Source: Streptomyces katrae (lineage in GTDB: Bacteria > Actinomycetota > Actinomycetes > Streptomycetales > Streptomycetaceae). From it: DNA of 64,000 nt. The stretch is taken from contig NZ_JNZY01000001.1 of NCBI RefSeq assembly GCF_000717655.1, positions 391,549-455,548 of the forward strand, read 5' to 3'. This document shows, piece after piece, positions 51,201 through 60,671 of this stretch (the first letter of the stretch is position 1; each line of letters starts with the position of its first letter). A model generated the notes under the pieces. The model did no database searches. It saw only the letters and a list, made by a program, of their open reading frames with translations, and was not told the DNA's origin. The translations under genes and the position numbers were made by a program.

Positions 51201-53282
51201 ATGCAGGACGGGCGCACGGGCGGCACCGCGCGCGCCTACGAGCTCCTCGAACCCCTCGTCCAGGCGGCCACCGTGCGCGTCCACGCGGCCCCGGGCGGGT
51301 ATGCACCCCATGGGACCGGTCCCACCTGGGGGAGTGGCTTCTTCATCGCCCCCGGCTGGGTCCTGACGTGCGCGCACGTCGTCGGGGAAGGGGGTGCAGC
51401 GGTGCGTCTCGTGGGGCGTGAGCTCGGCATCACCTTCTCCTCCGGCGCCGACAGCGCCACCGGAACCGTCACCGGCCGCGTCGAGTGCGTCCTGCCCGAG
51501 CGGCTCGAGGAGCGCCGCCCCGCCCGGCACGCCCTGTGGGACCTGCCCGACCTGGCCCTCGTCCGGGTCCTCGCACCGATCACGCACGCCTGCGTACGGC
51601 TCACCGACCGCGCCCGGCCCCGCCTCGAAGAGGTCGCCTACTTCGGCTGCACCGAGGACCTCGGCACTCCCGAGATCACCGGCCGCACCACCCGGCTGCG
51701 CGGCACCGCCGGCGGCGGCGCCGCCCTGCGCCTCGGCGGCGACGACGAGATCGAGCCCGGCATGTCCGGCGGCCCCGTCGTGGACCTGGCCCGCGGCGAG
51801 GTCGTCGGCGTGGTCAAGGCCCGTCGGCACACCGGCGGCGGCGGACTCGCCGTGTCCGTCGTGCAGCTGCGCACCCTGCCGCTGACCGCCACCGGCCAGG
51901 TCGGGCTCTACCGCCGCGTCATGCAGGCCCACGACCTCTACCACTACGACCAGCACCTGAGCGATCTGGGCAGCCGCCGCACCTGGACCGACGTGCACGA
52001 CGAACTCCCGGCCCCCGGCGACCCGTACGAGGGCCGCAGGCGGCTCACCGCCGCCGAACGCACCACCCTGTGCGGACTGCTCGCCGAACTGCCCCCACCG
52101 CGCTCCTCGGAGGCCGTCCGCGCCCTGGTCGAGGCCGCCCGCGGCGAGGAACCGGACCCGGGCCTGCCGGCCCCGCTCAGCTGGCGCGACGGACTCGGCA
52201 TGCTGCACGACCCGCCGGGCGGCTCCGGCGAGGCCGCCGCGATGCTCCGGTACGCGACCGACGTGAGCGTGGCCGACCACCGCGAGCCGCCCTCCCCGGG
52301 CGCCGACGAAGAGCTGTGGGACTGGGTGCGGGCGACCGCCGAACGGCTGTGGCGGCCCCTGCGGCGGGAGTTGGGCGAGCGCCACGAACAGGGCCTGGCG
52401 CAGCGGGACCGGCGCCGGCGCGCCCGGGCCGCCGGCCACACGAACGGCCACGCCCGCTCCGCCGACGGGCTGATCCGCGGGCCGTCGGTGCTGGTGGAGG
52501 CGTGGGCGCACGGCTGGGAGGACGTCTACGACTGGCGCGTCTCGGTGCTGGCCGGGCCCGCCCACCCGGGGCGGCTGACCCCGGTGGACTCCGGCGTACG
52601 GGCCACTCGCGCGGGCCTCGCGGAGGCGCTGCGGGTCCCGCTCGCCGAGGCCTTCCGGCGCTGCGACACCCACGAGGCGGCGGCCCTCCTCGAAGTCGCC
52701 GTGGCACCCGAGCTGTTCGGCCTGCCCGTGGACACCTGGACGGTGGCGGGCCGGGTACCGCTCGGCGTCCAGCGGCCGGTGGTGTTCCGCTACCCGGCCG
52801 GCAGCGGCGACACCCCGCCCGACGGCGAGGCCGTCCACCGCCGGGCCGACCGCTGGGCACGCGTCCAGGCCGGGCCGCTGGCCGACGAGCGGGCCGACTG
52901 CGCCCGCGGGCGCCCCCGGAGCCCGGCACCGGAATGGCTCGACGCCCTGCCGGACAACACCGTGCCCGTCCACTGCCGGGCCGCCGACGCGGAGCCCACC
53001 CGCGGCTCCCTGCACGCGGTCCACGACGCCGGATACGGGGTGGCCGTCACCCGGCGGCCCCCGGCCGACCCGGCGGCCGACTGCGCGCCGTTCCACCGGG
53101 GAATGCGCGAGGAGCTGACCGAGGCGGGGCGGGGAGCGTCGCTGCCGGTCCGGCTCCAGGCCTTACGGGCCCGCGCGCACGGGGCCGACCCCGACGCGTA
53201 CTGGGCGGACGGGATGGCCCTCGTATGGGACGACCCGACCCGCGCGCTGCCCGAAGACGAGCCGCTGCAGGGCGACCTGTGA
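51201..53282 (+). CDS. Trypsin-like protease fused to VMAP-type C-terminal region
   Basis: A 693-residue protein. Residues 25-225 form a trypsin-like domain with the triad H59 (VLTCAHVV), D117 (LPDLALVRV) and S189 (GMSGGPVVD); no signal peptide, so it acts in the cytosol. The remaining 460 residues form a large region, rich in WAHGWEDVYDW-type and Arg-rich segments, resembling the VMAP C-terminal module of vWA-MoxR associated proteins. It starts a run of seven same-strand genes; the following MoxR and vWA genes complete a three-part NTP-dependent system. The protease is the likely effector. Confidence 0.85.
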   Translation: MQDGRTGGTARAYELLEPLVQAATVRVHAAPGGYAPHGTGPTWGSGFFIAPGWVLTCAHVVGEGGAAVRLVGRELGITFSSGADSATGTVTGRVECVLPERLEERRPARHALWDLPDLALVRVLAPITHACVRLTDRARPRLEEVAYFGCTEDLGTPEITGRTTRLRGTAGGGAALRLGGDDEIEPGMSGGPVVDLARGEVVGVVKARRHTGGGGLAVSVVQLRTLPLTATGQVGLYRRVMQAHDLYHYDQHLSDLGSRRTWTDVHDELPAPGDPYEGRRRLTAAERTTLCGLLAELPPPRSSEAVRALVEAARGEEPDPGLPAPLSWRDGLGMLHDPPGGSGEAAAMLRYATDVSVADHREPPSPGADEELWDWVRATAERLWRPLRRELGERHEQGLAQRDRRRRARAAGHTNGHARSADGLIRGPSVLVEAWAHGWEDVYDWRVSVLAGPAHPGRLTPVDSGVRATRAGLAEALRVPLAEAFRRCDTHEAAALLEVAVAPELFGLPVDTWTVAGRVPLGVQRPVVFRYPAGSGDTPPDGEAVHRRADRWARVQAGPLADERADCARGRPRSPAPEWLDALPDNTVPVHCRAADAEPTRGSLHAVHDAGYGVAVTRRPPADPAADCAPFHRGMREELTEAGRGASLPVRLQALRARAHGADPDAYWADGMALVWDDPTRALPEDEPLQGDL

Positions 53283-53307
53283 CGGGCGGGAGGGGGAGGG
53301 AGCAGCC

Positions 53308-54354
53308 GTGAACGAGGAATGGCTCATATACCGGGGGGTCGGCGAACCCCACGACGGGATCGAGGCCCTGCCCGATCCGCCGCCGTGGCGGGACTTCGAC
53401 GGCGGACCCGTCGGCGAGCCCGGGGGACTGGCGGACACGGCCGACGGGAACGTGGCGCGCCGCCTCGGTGCGCACCGGCAGGCCGCCGAGCTGCACCGGC
53501 CCGAACCCGAGGAGCTCGAGGCCATCAACGCGGCCCTGTACCTGCGCCGGCCGCTGCTCGTGACCGGCTACCCCGGAACCGGGAAGTCCACCCTCGCGCA
53601 CGCCGTCGCCCACGAGCTGAAACTCGGCCGGGTGCTGCGCTGGCCCGTGGTCTCGCGGACCGTGCTCCAGGAGGGCCTGTACCGCTACGACGCCATCGCC
53701 CGGCTCCAGGACGTCCAGATCGCCGCGAGCGGGGGCCTGGCCGGTGCGGCGCCCGGCACCGGCACGCCGCCCGCCACCGGCCAGGTCCCCGGCATCGGGA
53801 AATACATCCGGCTCGGACCGCTGGGGACGGCCCTGCTGCCCACCGAACGGCCCCGCGTCCTGCTCATCGACGAGCTCGACAAGAGCGACATCGACCTGCC
53901 CAACGACCTCCTGAACGTCCTGGAGGAGGGCGAGTTCGCCCTGCCCGAGCTCGAACGCGTCGCCGACACCGAGCCCGAGGTGCAGGTGCTCACCGACGAC
54001 GGGGCGAAGGTCACCGTCCAGGGCGGCCGGGTGCGCTGCCGGGCCTTCCCCTTCATCATCCTGACCAGCAACGGCGAACGGGACTTCCCGGCCGCCCTGC
54101 TGCGCCGCTGCATCCAGCTCAAGCTCGGGCAGCCCGGCGAGAAACGGCTCGCCACCATGGTCCGCGCGCACCTCGGCGAGGAGGCCGCCCAGCTCGGGGC
54201 CGACCTGATCCGGGAGTTCCTCAGCCGCTCCCAGTCCGAACTCGTCGCCGCCGACCAGCTGCTGAACGCCATCTACCTCACCCACTACGCCGCCCCGCCC
54301 ACCCGGGAGGACCTCGCCGACCTGCTCATCCAGCGCCTCGACCGCCCGAGGTGA
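53308..54354 (+). CDS. MoxR-type AAA+ ATPase of the conflict-type system
   Basis: A 348-residue AAA+ protein. Walker A is GYPGTGKST (residues 87-95), Walker B VLLIDELDK (184-192), and sensor 1 ILTSNGERDFP. An arginine finger is likely in ALLRRCIQL. MoxR ATPases usually remodel a vWA partner, which is encoded next. An Ala/Gly/Pro-rich insert (residues 140-165) lies before Walker B. GTG start behind a GGGAGGGGGAGGG tract. Confidence 0.92.
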   Translation: MNEEWLIYRGVGEPHDGIEALPDPPPWRDFDGGPVGEPGGLADTADGNVARRLGAHRQAAELHRPEPEELEAINAALYLRRPLLVTGYPGTGKSTLAHAVAHELKLGRVLRWPVVSRTVLQEGLYRYDAIARLQDVQIAASGGLAGAAPGTGTPPATGQVPGIGKYIRLGPLGTALLPTERPRVLLIDELDKSDIDLPNDLLNVLEEGEFALPELERVADTEPEVQVLTDDGAKVTVQGGRVRCRAFPFIILTSNGERDFPAALLRRCIQLKLGQPGEKRLATMVRAHLGEEAAQLGADLIREFLSRSQSELVAADQLLNAIYLTHYAAPPTREDLADLLIQRLDRPR

Positions 54355-54360
54355 GCGCCC

Positions 54361-57300
54361 GTGTCCCCCGACCGGCCACCCGTCCCCGAACAGCCACCGG
54401 TCCCCGACCGGCCTCCCGTTCCCGGCTCCTTCGACCCCCTTCCCGGCTCCTTCGGCCCGCCGCCCGTCCCCGCCGCCCTCCGCGACCTCGCCGGGCTGCT
54501 GCGGGCCGCCGGGCTCGATCCCACGGCCGAGGAGCTCGCCGACGCGCTGTGGCTGGCCGGGCGGATCGGCCCGCCCGTCCCCGCCGCCCCGGACCGGGAC
54601 CCGACGGCCCCGCGCCGGCGCCGGCGGACCGCGGGCGATGCGCCGCCGCCCGAGGAGGAGTCCGTACGGCCCGAGCCCGAACCCGAGGACCCGGTCAGGC
54701 TCTACGCCTCCCGGGTCCTCGGGACCGTCGCGGAGGAGGCTGCCGAGTTCCCGGCAGGCGCCGGAGTGCCCGTACGGGTTCCCGGAGCCGCCGCGCTGCC
54801 CCGCATCCTGGAGATCCAGCGGGCCCTGCGCGCCCTCCAGCGGCACCGCCCGCCCGGCCCGCCCACCCGCCTCGTCCTCGACGAGCCGGCCACGGCCGAG
54901 GCCAGCGCCCGCGCCCTCGGGCTGGTCATCCCGGTGCTGCGTCCGGAGAGCCGGCGCGAGGCGACCGTACGGCTCGTCATGGACGCCTCGCCGTCGATGG
55001 CCGTGTGGCACGACATGTTCGAGGAACTCCGGTCCGTGTGCGAGCGCCTCGGCGCCTTCCGCGACGTGCAGGTGCACTACCTGCACCGGCTCGCCGACGG
55101 CCGGGCCGCCGTCGGGCGCGGACCCGGCCCCGGCACCCGGCTGCGCTCCGGGGACCAGCTGCGTGACCCGACCGGGCGGGCCCTGACCATGGTCGTCTCC
55201 GACTGCGCCGGAGCGCTCTGGCGCGAGGGCGAGGCCCAGCGGCTGCTGCACCGCTGGGCCGAGTGCACCCCCTGCGTCGTCGTCCAGCCGCTGCCGCAGC
55301 GGCTGTGGAGCCGCAGCTGGCTGCCGACCGAGCGGGGCACCCTCACCCGCGCCGAGGACGGCTGCGGGAAGCTGCGGTTCCGGCCCGACCGGCCGGCCCG
55401 CGCCGGGCGGCCCACCGGCGGCCTGACCGTCCCCGTCCTGCCGCCCAGCGCCACCGCGCTCGGCGCCTGGGCGCGCCTCGTCGCCGGACTCGGCACCGGG
55501 CCCGTCCCCGCCGAGGTGGGCCGGGTGTTCGCCGACCACCCCGCGGCGCCCGTCCCGCCGCCGCGCGCCGTCCGCCCGCCGCGCGAGCTGGTGCGCCGCT
55601 TCCGGGCCTCCGCCTCGCCCCGCGCCGTACAGCTCGCCGTGTACCTGTCGGCGGCGCCGCTGACCCTGCCCGTCATGGCCCTCGTACAGCGCACGATGCT
55701 GCCGGACTCCGAGCCCTCCGACCTGGCGGAGGTACTGCTCAGCGGGCTGCTGCGGCGCGGCCGGTCCGCCGGGCAGTGGTACGAGTTCGTGCCCGGCGTC
55801 CAGGACGTCCTGCTCGGGCCGCTCGGCAGGGACGAGGCCGCGCTGGTGCTCAAGCACTGCTCGGAGTACGTGCTCGCGCACTTCGGGCGGGGCGTACGGA
55901 ACTTCCCCGCGCTGGCCGTCTCCCAGCTCACCGGGGCGCCCGTGATCGAGGAGGGCGGCGAGGAGCGGGTCCCCGCCGGGCGCCTCCCGCAGGCGTTCGC
56001 CGAGGTCTCGGCCCGCGTCGTACGGCGCTACCTGCCCGGGCCGCCCGCCGAGGACCCCGCGGTCGCCGAGCCCGTCGCACCCCCGCCCGGCCGGGCCTGG
56101 GCGGTGCGCACCGCCCGCGACCGGCTCGCCGCCCAGGACCGTCAGGGGGGCGACGGCGGGCAGCGCGGACTGTACGAGGCCGTCGCCGTACTGCGCCGGG
56201 CCGTCGCCGCACCCGCCGGGCCCGAGGACCCGCCGGGCGAGGCGGAGTGCGAGCTGGCCGCCGTCCTGCTGCGGCTGTGGGCCGGGCAGCGGGACCCGGA
56301 ACTGCTCGCGGAGGCCGAGCGGGCGGTGTCCGGGATCGGGACGCCGGCGGCCCGGGCCGTACGGGGCCGGGTGCTGTACGAGCAGGCCCTGGCCGCCGAG
56401 CCGGACACCGGGCTGCTGGCAGCGGCGGAACGGGAGTTCGCGGCCGTCGCCGCCGCCGCGGACCCGGACCTGGACCCGCGGCTGCGCCTCGACTGCGTGG
56501 TGCGGCGGGCGCAGACCCTGGTCCGCCTCGGCGAGCTCCGCGAGGACACGGGCGCGCTGCGCGAGGCGCGGTCCGCGCTGGAAGCGGTGACCGGCGGCCC
56601 CGCCACCGACCCGGCGGTGCGGCCCGCCCTCGGCCGGGTCCTGCTGGCCCTGCTGCCCCGCACCCCCGACCCGCAGCAGCGCACCGCCCTGGCCGGGCAG
56701 GCCGCCGAGCACCTGGCGGCCGGGCTGGCGGCCGAGCCGTCGGGAGCGGGAGCCGCCCGCGTACGGGTGGAGCTGGCCACGGCCCTGCGCCACCTGCCCG
56801 GGCGGCTGGAGGAGGCCGCCGACCAGCTGGACCTGGCGCTGGCCGAGGCCACCGGCGATCCGGAGCTGCGGCTGGCCGCCCTGGTCTGCCTGGCGCGGGT
56901 GCACCGGGCCCGGTACGCGCGCGACGCGGACCCGGCGGCGCTGGAGGACGCGGCCGAGGCGTACGGCAGGGCCCGCCGGCTGATCCCCCGCGACGGGGAG
57001 GCCTACGGGGAGCTGCTGCCCGAGTGGGGGGACGTGCTCCTGGACCGGGCACGGGCCGCCGACGGGCGGCGGTTCACCTCGACGGCCGTACGGGTGCTGC
57101 GCGACAGCCGGGCGGCGGTCCCGCAGTCCGACCCCCGCTCCGCGCAGCGGCTGGTGCGGCTCGCGGTGGGGCTGCGGCTGCGGCACGGCTACGAGGGCGA
57201 CGTGGTGGACCTGCGGGAGGCGGAGTACCTGCTGGAGCTGGCCGTCCGGCAGAGCCGCAGTCCGCTGGAGCAGGCCGGCGCCTGGCGCGAGCACGGAGAC

Positions 57301-57606
57301 GTCCAGCAGGAGATCCACGCGCACACCCGGGCGCTGGACCGGCTCGACCGGGCGGCGGACTCCTACCGCCGGGCCTGGCGGTCCGCGCTGGCCGCCGACC
57401 GGGAGGAGCGCCGGGAGGTGGCGGTGGAACTGGCGGCGCGGGTGCAGGAGTTGCGGGGGGAGGTGCTCGAGCGGCTGGCGCGGCCCAGGGCGGCGTTGGA
57501 CGCGTACCGCTCGGCCGTGGAGTTGTGGATCCGGCTCGGGGAGTCTGCCGCGGACCGGCGCGATGCCCTGCAGTCGCGGGTCCGCACCCTGGAGGCGGGG
57601 CTGTGA
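54361..57606 (+). CDS. vWA domain / TPR protein (SAV_2336 N-terminal type)
   Basis: A 1081-residue protein. Residues 1-110 are Pro-rich with three short PVP-type repeats, then a helical SAV_2336-type segment. A vWA-like domain follows with the metal-site motif D208-x-S-x-S212 (LVMDASPSM) and LTMVVSDCAG. From about residue 540 to the end, TPR-like helical pairs (DAYRSAVELWIRLGESAADR and many others) build a scaffold. It follows the MoxR gene by 6 nt. Its TGA overlaps a GTG that could start the peptide gene (GTGA). Confidence 0.87.
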   Translation: MSPDRPPVPEQPPVPDRPPVPGSFDPLPGSFGPPPVPAALRDLAGLLRAAGLDPTAEELADALWLAGRIGPPVPAAPDRDPTAPRRRRRTAGDAPPPEEESVRPEPEPEDPVRLYASRVLGTVAEEAAEFPAGAGVPVRVPGAAALPRILEIQRALRALQRHRPPGPPTRLVLDEPATAEASARALGLVIPVLRPESRREATVRLVMDASPSMAVWHDMFEELRSVCERLGAFRDVQVHYLHRLADGRAAVGRGPGPGTRLRSGDQLRDPTGRALTMVVSDCAGALWREGEAQRLLHRWAECTPCVVVQPLPQRLWSRSWLPTERGTLTRAEDGCGKLRFRPDRPARAGRPTGGLTVPVLPPSATALGAWARLVAGLGTGPVPAEVGRVFADHPAAPVPPPRAVRPPRELVRRFRASASPRAVQLAVYLSAAPLTLPVMALVQRTMLPDSEPSDLAEVLLSGLLRRGRSAGQWYEFVPGVQDVLLGPLGRDEAALVLKHCSEYVLAHFGRGVRNFPALAVSQLTGAPVIEEGGEERVPAGRLPQAFAEVSARVVRRYLPGPPAEDPAVAEPVAPPPGRAWAVRTARDRLAAQDRQGGDGGQRGLYEAVAVLRRAVAAPAGPEDPPGEAECELAAVLLRLWAGQRDPELLAEAERAVSGIGTPAARAVRGRVLYEQALAAEPDTGLLAAAEREFAAVAAAADPDLDPRLRLDCVVRRAQTLVRLGELREDTGALREARSALEAVTGGPATDPAVRPALGRVLLALLPRTPDPQQRTALAGQAAEHLAAGLAAEPSGAGAARVRVELATALRHLPGRLEEAADQLDLALAEATGDPELRLAALVCLARVHRARYARDADPAALEDAAEAYGRARRLIPRDGEAYGELLPEWGDVLLDRARAADGRRFTSTAVRVLRDSRAAVPQSDPRSAQRLVRLAVGLRLRHGYEGDVVDLREAEYLLELAVRQSRSPLEQAGAWREHGDVQQEIHAHTRALDRLDRAADSYRRAWRSALAADREERREVAVELAARVQELRGEVLERLARPRAALDAYRSAVELWIRLGESAADRRDALQSRVRTLEAGL

Positions 57607-57665
57607 GCGCCTCACACGCCGGCGGGGCCAGGTTGAATGCGACGCGACAGGGGGACGGGCAGCCC

Positions 57666-57860
57666 ATGGTGACTCGGCAGCAGGAAGCGGAAACGGCGGG
57701 CACCGCCTGTTCCGGGCAGTTACCGGACCTCTCCGGGTTCGACCTGGCCGCACTGCGCGGGATCGACCATCCCGTGCTCGCCCGGGTCATCGAAGGCATG
57801 GTGCAGCGGGTCACCCACCCCGCCGAGATCCTCAACGCGTTCGACTCCGGAGTGGCCTGA
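57666..57860 (+). CDS. fxsA: FxS-type RiPP precursor peptide (FxsA)
   Basis: A 64-residue precursor: a leader containing SGFDLAALRGIDHPVLARVI, then HPAEILNAFDSGVA at the C-terminus. The Phe-x-Ser (FDS) near the end is the motif that FxsB-type radical SAM enzymes convert into a three-residue cyclophane by linking Phe and Ser carbons. The family normally ends FxSxx; here three residues (G-V-A) follow FxS. Start: ATG 57666 behind AGGGGGACGGG; a GTG at 57603 overlapping the upstream stop would add 21 residues. The maturase gene starts 126 bp downstream. Confidence 0.85.
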   Translation: MVTRQQEAETAGTACSGQLPDLSGFDLAALRGIDHPVLARVIEGMVQRVTHPAEILNAFDSGVA

Positions 57861-57986
57861 CGCGGCCCCCTCACGCACCGCATTCCCAAGGACACGCAGA
57901 GCAGCCACAGTTGTCCCGTTTCCGCCGTTAGCCGGTGCCGTCCGCCGGGCAGGGATGCACCGTCCGCGGCGCGGGAGGTACGAACG

Positions 57987-59354
57987 ATGAGGCAGACCAA
58001 CACGAGCGATGTCGTGCTGCCCTCCCATCGGATCCACGCGCCGTGGCCGTACGCCTCGCTCGACGTGCCCGCCCTGCGCGCCGCAGGCCACCGCCCGCAC
58101 CCGATACGGCAGTTCGTGCTCAAGACCCGCAGCCGCTGCAACCTCGCCTGCACCTACTGCTACGTGTACGAGATGGCCGACCAGGGCTGGCGCGGCCAGC
58201 CGGCCGCGATGTCCCCGGCCACCACCGCACGCGCCGCCGACCGCATCGCCGAGCACGCCGCCGCCCACGGCCTGGCCCGTGTCGACCTCGTCCTGCACGG
58301 CGGCGAACCCCTGCTCACCGCCCCCGCCGAACTGGCCGCCCCCGTCGACGCCGTACGGGCCGCCCTCGCCCGGACCTCGCCGGGGACCCGGGTCACCGCC
58401 ACCGTCCAGACCAACGGCACCCTGCTCACCCGCAGCCGGCTCGCGGCGCTCGCCGCCGCCGGGATACGCATCGGCGTCAGCCTCGACGGCGGTCTGCCCG
58501 CGCACAACACGCGCCGCGTGGACCACACCGGACGCCCCGGCTTCGGCGCCGCCGCCCGGGGCCTGCGCCTCCTCGCCCGGCACCCCGAGAGCTACGCCGG
58601 GGTGCTCTGCGTCGTCGACCTCGACCAGGATCCGGTGGAGACGTACGAGTCCCTGCTCGGCTTCGCCCCGCCGGTCATCGGACTGCTGCTGCCGCTGGCC
58701 AACTGGAGCACCCCGCCGCCCGGCCACCATCCGCCCGGCACCCCGTACGCCGACTGGCTCCTCGCCGTCTTCGAACGCTGGTGGCACGACACGGTGCTGC
58801 GGACCCGGATCCGGATCTTCGAGGAGATCATCGCCCTGCTGCTCGGACTGCCCGCCGCCACCGAGACCCTCGGCCTCGCCCCCGCCACCACCGCCGTGAT
58901 CGAAACAGACGGCGCCATCGAGCAGGCCGACTCGCTCAAATCCGCCTACGAGGGCGCCGCCGCCACGGGAATGACCCTGGAGCACCACAGCTTCGACGCG
59001 TTCCTCGACCACCCCGGGCTGGCCGCCCGCCAGCTCGGCCGGGAGGCACTCGCCGACGGCTGCCGCTCCTGCGAGCTCGTCGAGGTCTGCGGCGGCGGCC
59101 ACTACCCGCACCGCTACCGCTTCGGCGAGGGCTTCCGCCGGCCCTCCGTGTACTGCGCCGACCTCCAGGTCGTCATCCGGCACATCGCGGCCTCGCTCCA
59201 CAAGGCCGCCGCGCAGGCGGGGAACCGCCAGAACGCTGCCGCCCCGGGCGCCGGCCGCCTGGGCCCGCTGGACGCCGGCCCGCTGGACGCCGGCCCAGCA
59301 GCAGCCGGCCCGTCGGGCACCGGTCAGGCGCCGCCCCGGGCGGCCGCCTCATGA
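57987..59354 (+). CDS. fxsB: FxsB-type radical SAM/SPASM cyclophane maturase
   Basis: A 455-residue radical SAM enzyme. The [4Fe-4S]-SAM motif is C51-x3-C55-x2-C58 (CNLACTYCYVYEM); GGEP (105-108) and SLDGGLPAHNTRR are typical. SPASM Cys C359, C362, C368 and C390 (CRSCELVEVCGGGHYPHR) hold auxiliary clusters. It should form the F-x-S crosslink in the precursor upstream. The last 60 residues are a Gly/Ala/Pro tail with two LDAGP copies, probably disordered. It is coupled to the next gene by an ATGA overlap. Confidence 0.92.
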   Translation: MRQTNTSDVVLPSHRIHAPWPYASLDVPALRAAGHRPHPIRQFVLKTRSRCNLACTYCYVYEMADQGWRGQPAAMSPATTARAADRIAEHAAAHGLARVDLVLHGGEPLLTAPAELAAPVDAVRAALARTSPGTRVTATVQTNGTLLTRSRLAALAAAGIRIGVSLDGGLPAHNTRRVDHTGRPGFGAAARGLRLLARHPESYAGVLCVVDLDQDPVETYESLLGFAPPVIGLLLPLANWSTPPPGHHPPGTPYADWLLAVFERWWHDTVLRTRIRIFEEIIALLLGLPAATETLGLAPATTAVIETDGAIEQADSLKSAYEGAAATGMTLEHHSFDAFLDHPGLAARQLGREALADGCRSCELVEVCGGGHYPHRYRFGEGFRRPSVYCADLQVVIRHIAASLHKAAAQAGNRQNAAAPGAGRLGPLDAGPLDAGPAAAGPSGTGQAPPRAAAS

Positions 59355-60607
59355 CCGCCCCCCTGACCGGGTTCGCCGTCACCTCGGCCACCCTGGGCGC
59401 CCTCGCCTCCACCGAGCCCTCCGCCGACGGCACCCGCCTGGTCCGCGACATCCGCCGCTCCAAGCGGCTCGTCCTCCTGCGCGGAGTGCTCGACGCCGCC
59501 CCCGGCGGGCGGGCCGGGGAGGCCGCCGACCACTGGGCCCTGCTGGAGGAGGCCGAACGGCACGACCCCGGGGCCGTCCGCGACGTACTGCACTACCCGG
59601 CCACCGGGGTGTGGGCCGAGGAGACCCTGCGCCGGCTGCACGCCCCGTACGGCCCCCCGGCCGACCTCGGCCACCTCGGCGCCCTCGCCGTCGCCGCGGC
59701 CCTGCGCTCCGGGATCGCCTTCAAGGCCACCCTGAAGCCCGTCCACGGCCGGCTCGTCCTGCCCACCCTCGGGCTGCTGCGCCCGGCCCGGCCCGGCCCG
59801 CTCGCCCTCACCGAGTGCTCCTGGGACCCCGACGACCCCGCCACGCTCGCCCTGCACACCCTGCCCGGCGGCCGCACCGCCCTCGACGACCTCGACCCCT
59901 ACCGGGCCCCTGGCCCCGCCCATCCGGCGCCCGTGCGCCCCGCCCGCCGGCTCACCCCCAAGGGCCACAAACGCTGGGACACCCAGTGGTCCGGCGCGCT
60001 CACCCTGCTCGACCGGTACGACACCGCCCGCGCCGAGGAGATCGGCCTGCTGCTGCGCTCCGTCGTCCCGCTCGGCGGCGGCTCCCGCTCCAGCGGCGCC
60101 ACCCTGCCCGCGGCGGCCGGATCCGTGCTCGCCCGCACCCAGGCGCCGCCCGCGCTCGCCGCGACCCTCGTCCACGAGGTCCAGCACGGCAAGCTCACCG
60201 CCCTCGCCGACGTCCTGACCCTGCACACCGCCGACCGCACGCCCCGGCACTGGGCCCCCTGGCGCAACGACCCCCGCCCGCTCGAGGGACTCCTGCACGG
60301 CGCGTACGCCCACCTGGCCCTGGCCGGGTACTGGCAGCGCGCCGCCCTCTACGGCGCCCGCGGCGCCTGGTCCCAGCACGCGCGGATCCGCGCCCAGGTC
60401 GCCGCCGTCCTCCCCGTGCTCCACCGGCACCCGCAACTCACCACCGCAGGGCGGGAGTTCATCGCCGCCATGGCCGCGGCCGAACGGGCCATGGACGACC
60501 TGCCGCCGCCGGGGGACCAGCACGCCGTCGCCCGCCGCGCCGTCGACCGGGAACGACGCGACTGGTGCGCGCAGCACCCCGAACTCGCCCCGTTCGCACA
60601 GGGGTGA
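59351..60607 (+). CDS. HEXXH-motif protein of FxS/radical SAM clusters
   Basis: A 418-residue protein with HEVQH (H275-E276-x2-H279) followed by GKLTALADVL and, 30 residues later, APWRNDPRPLEGLLHGAYAH. This combination marks the HEXXH family found beside FxsB maturases. It may be a zinc protease that releases the modified core, or a second modifying enzyme; neither is shown. The start is coupled to fxsB (ATGA). Confidence 0.85.
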   Translation: MTAPLTGFAVTSATLGALASTEPSADGTRLVRDIRRSKRLVLLRGVLDAAPGGRAGEAADHWALLEEAERHDPGAVRDVLHYPATGVWAEETLRRLHAPYGPPADLGHLGALAVAAALRSGIAFKATLKPVHGRLVLPTLGLLRPARPGPLALTECSWDPDDPATLALHTLPGGRTALDDLDPYRAPGPAHPAPVRPARRLTPKGHKRWDTQWSGALTLLDRYDTARAEEIGLLLRSVVPLGGGSRSSGATLPAAAGSVLARTQAPPALAATLVHEVQHGKLTALADVLTLHTADRTPRHWAPWRNDPRPLEGLLHGAYAHLALAGYWQRAALYGARGAWSQHARIRAQVAAVLPVLHRHPQLTTAGREFIAAMAAAERAMDDLPPPGDQHAVARRAVDRERRDWCAQHPELAPFAQG

Positions 60608-60671
60608 CGGACCGTCCGCTGCGCTACCGTTTCAACCCCGTCCACCGCCCGGATTCCAGGGAGACGGCCGC

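Noticed and set aside
57603..57665. GTG start for the FxS peptide overlapping the vWA stop
   Set aside because: Not excluded, but the ATG at 57666 has a better ribosome binding site and gives a normal family length.
53047..57753. A 1568-codon open frame on the minus strand, antisense to the MoxR and vWA genes
   Set aside because: No recognisable domain, Arg/Pro/Gly-rich composition typical of the reverse of high-GC coding sequence, and the plus-strand frames have clear families.
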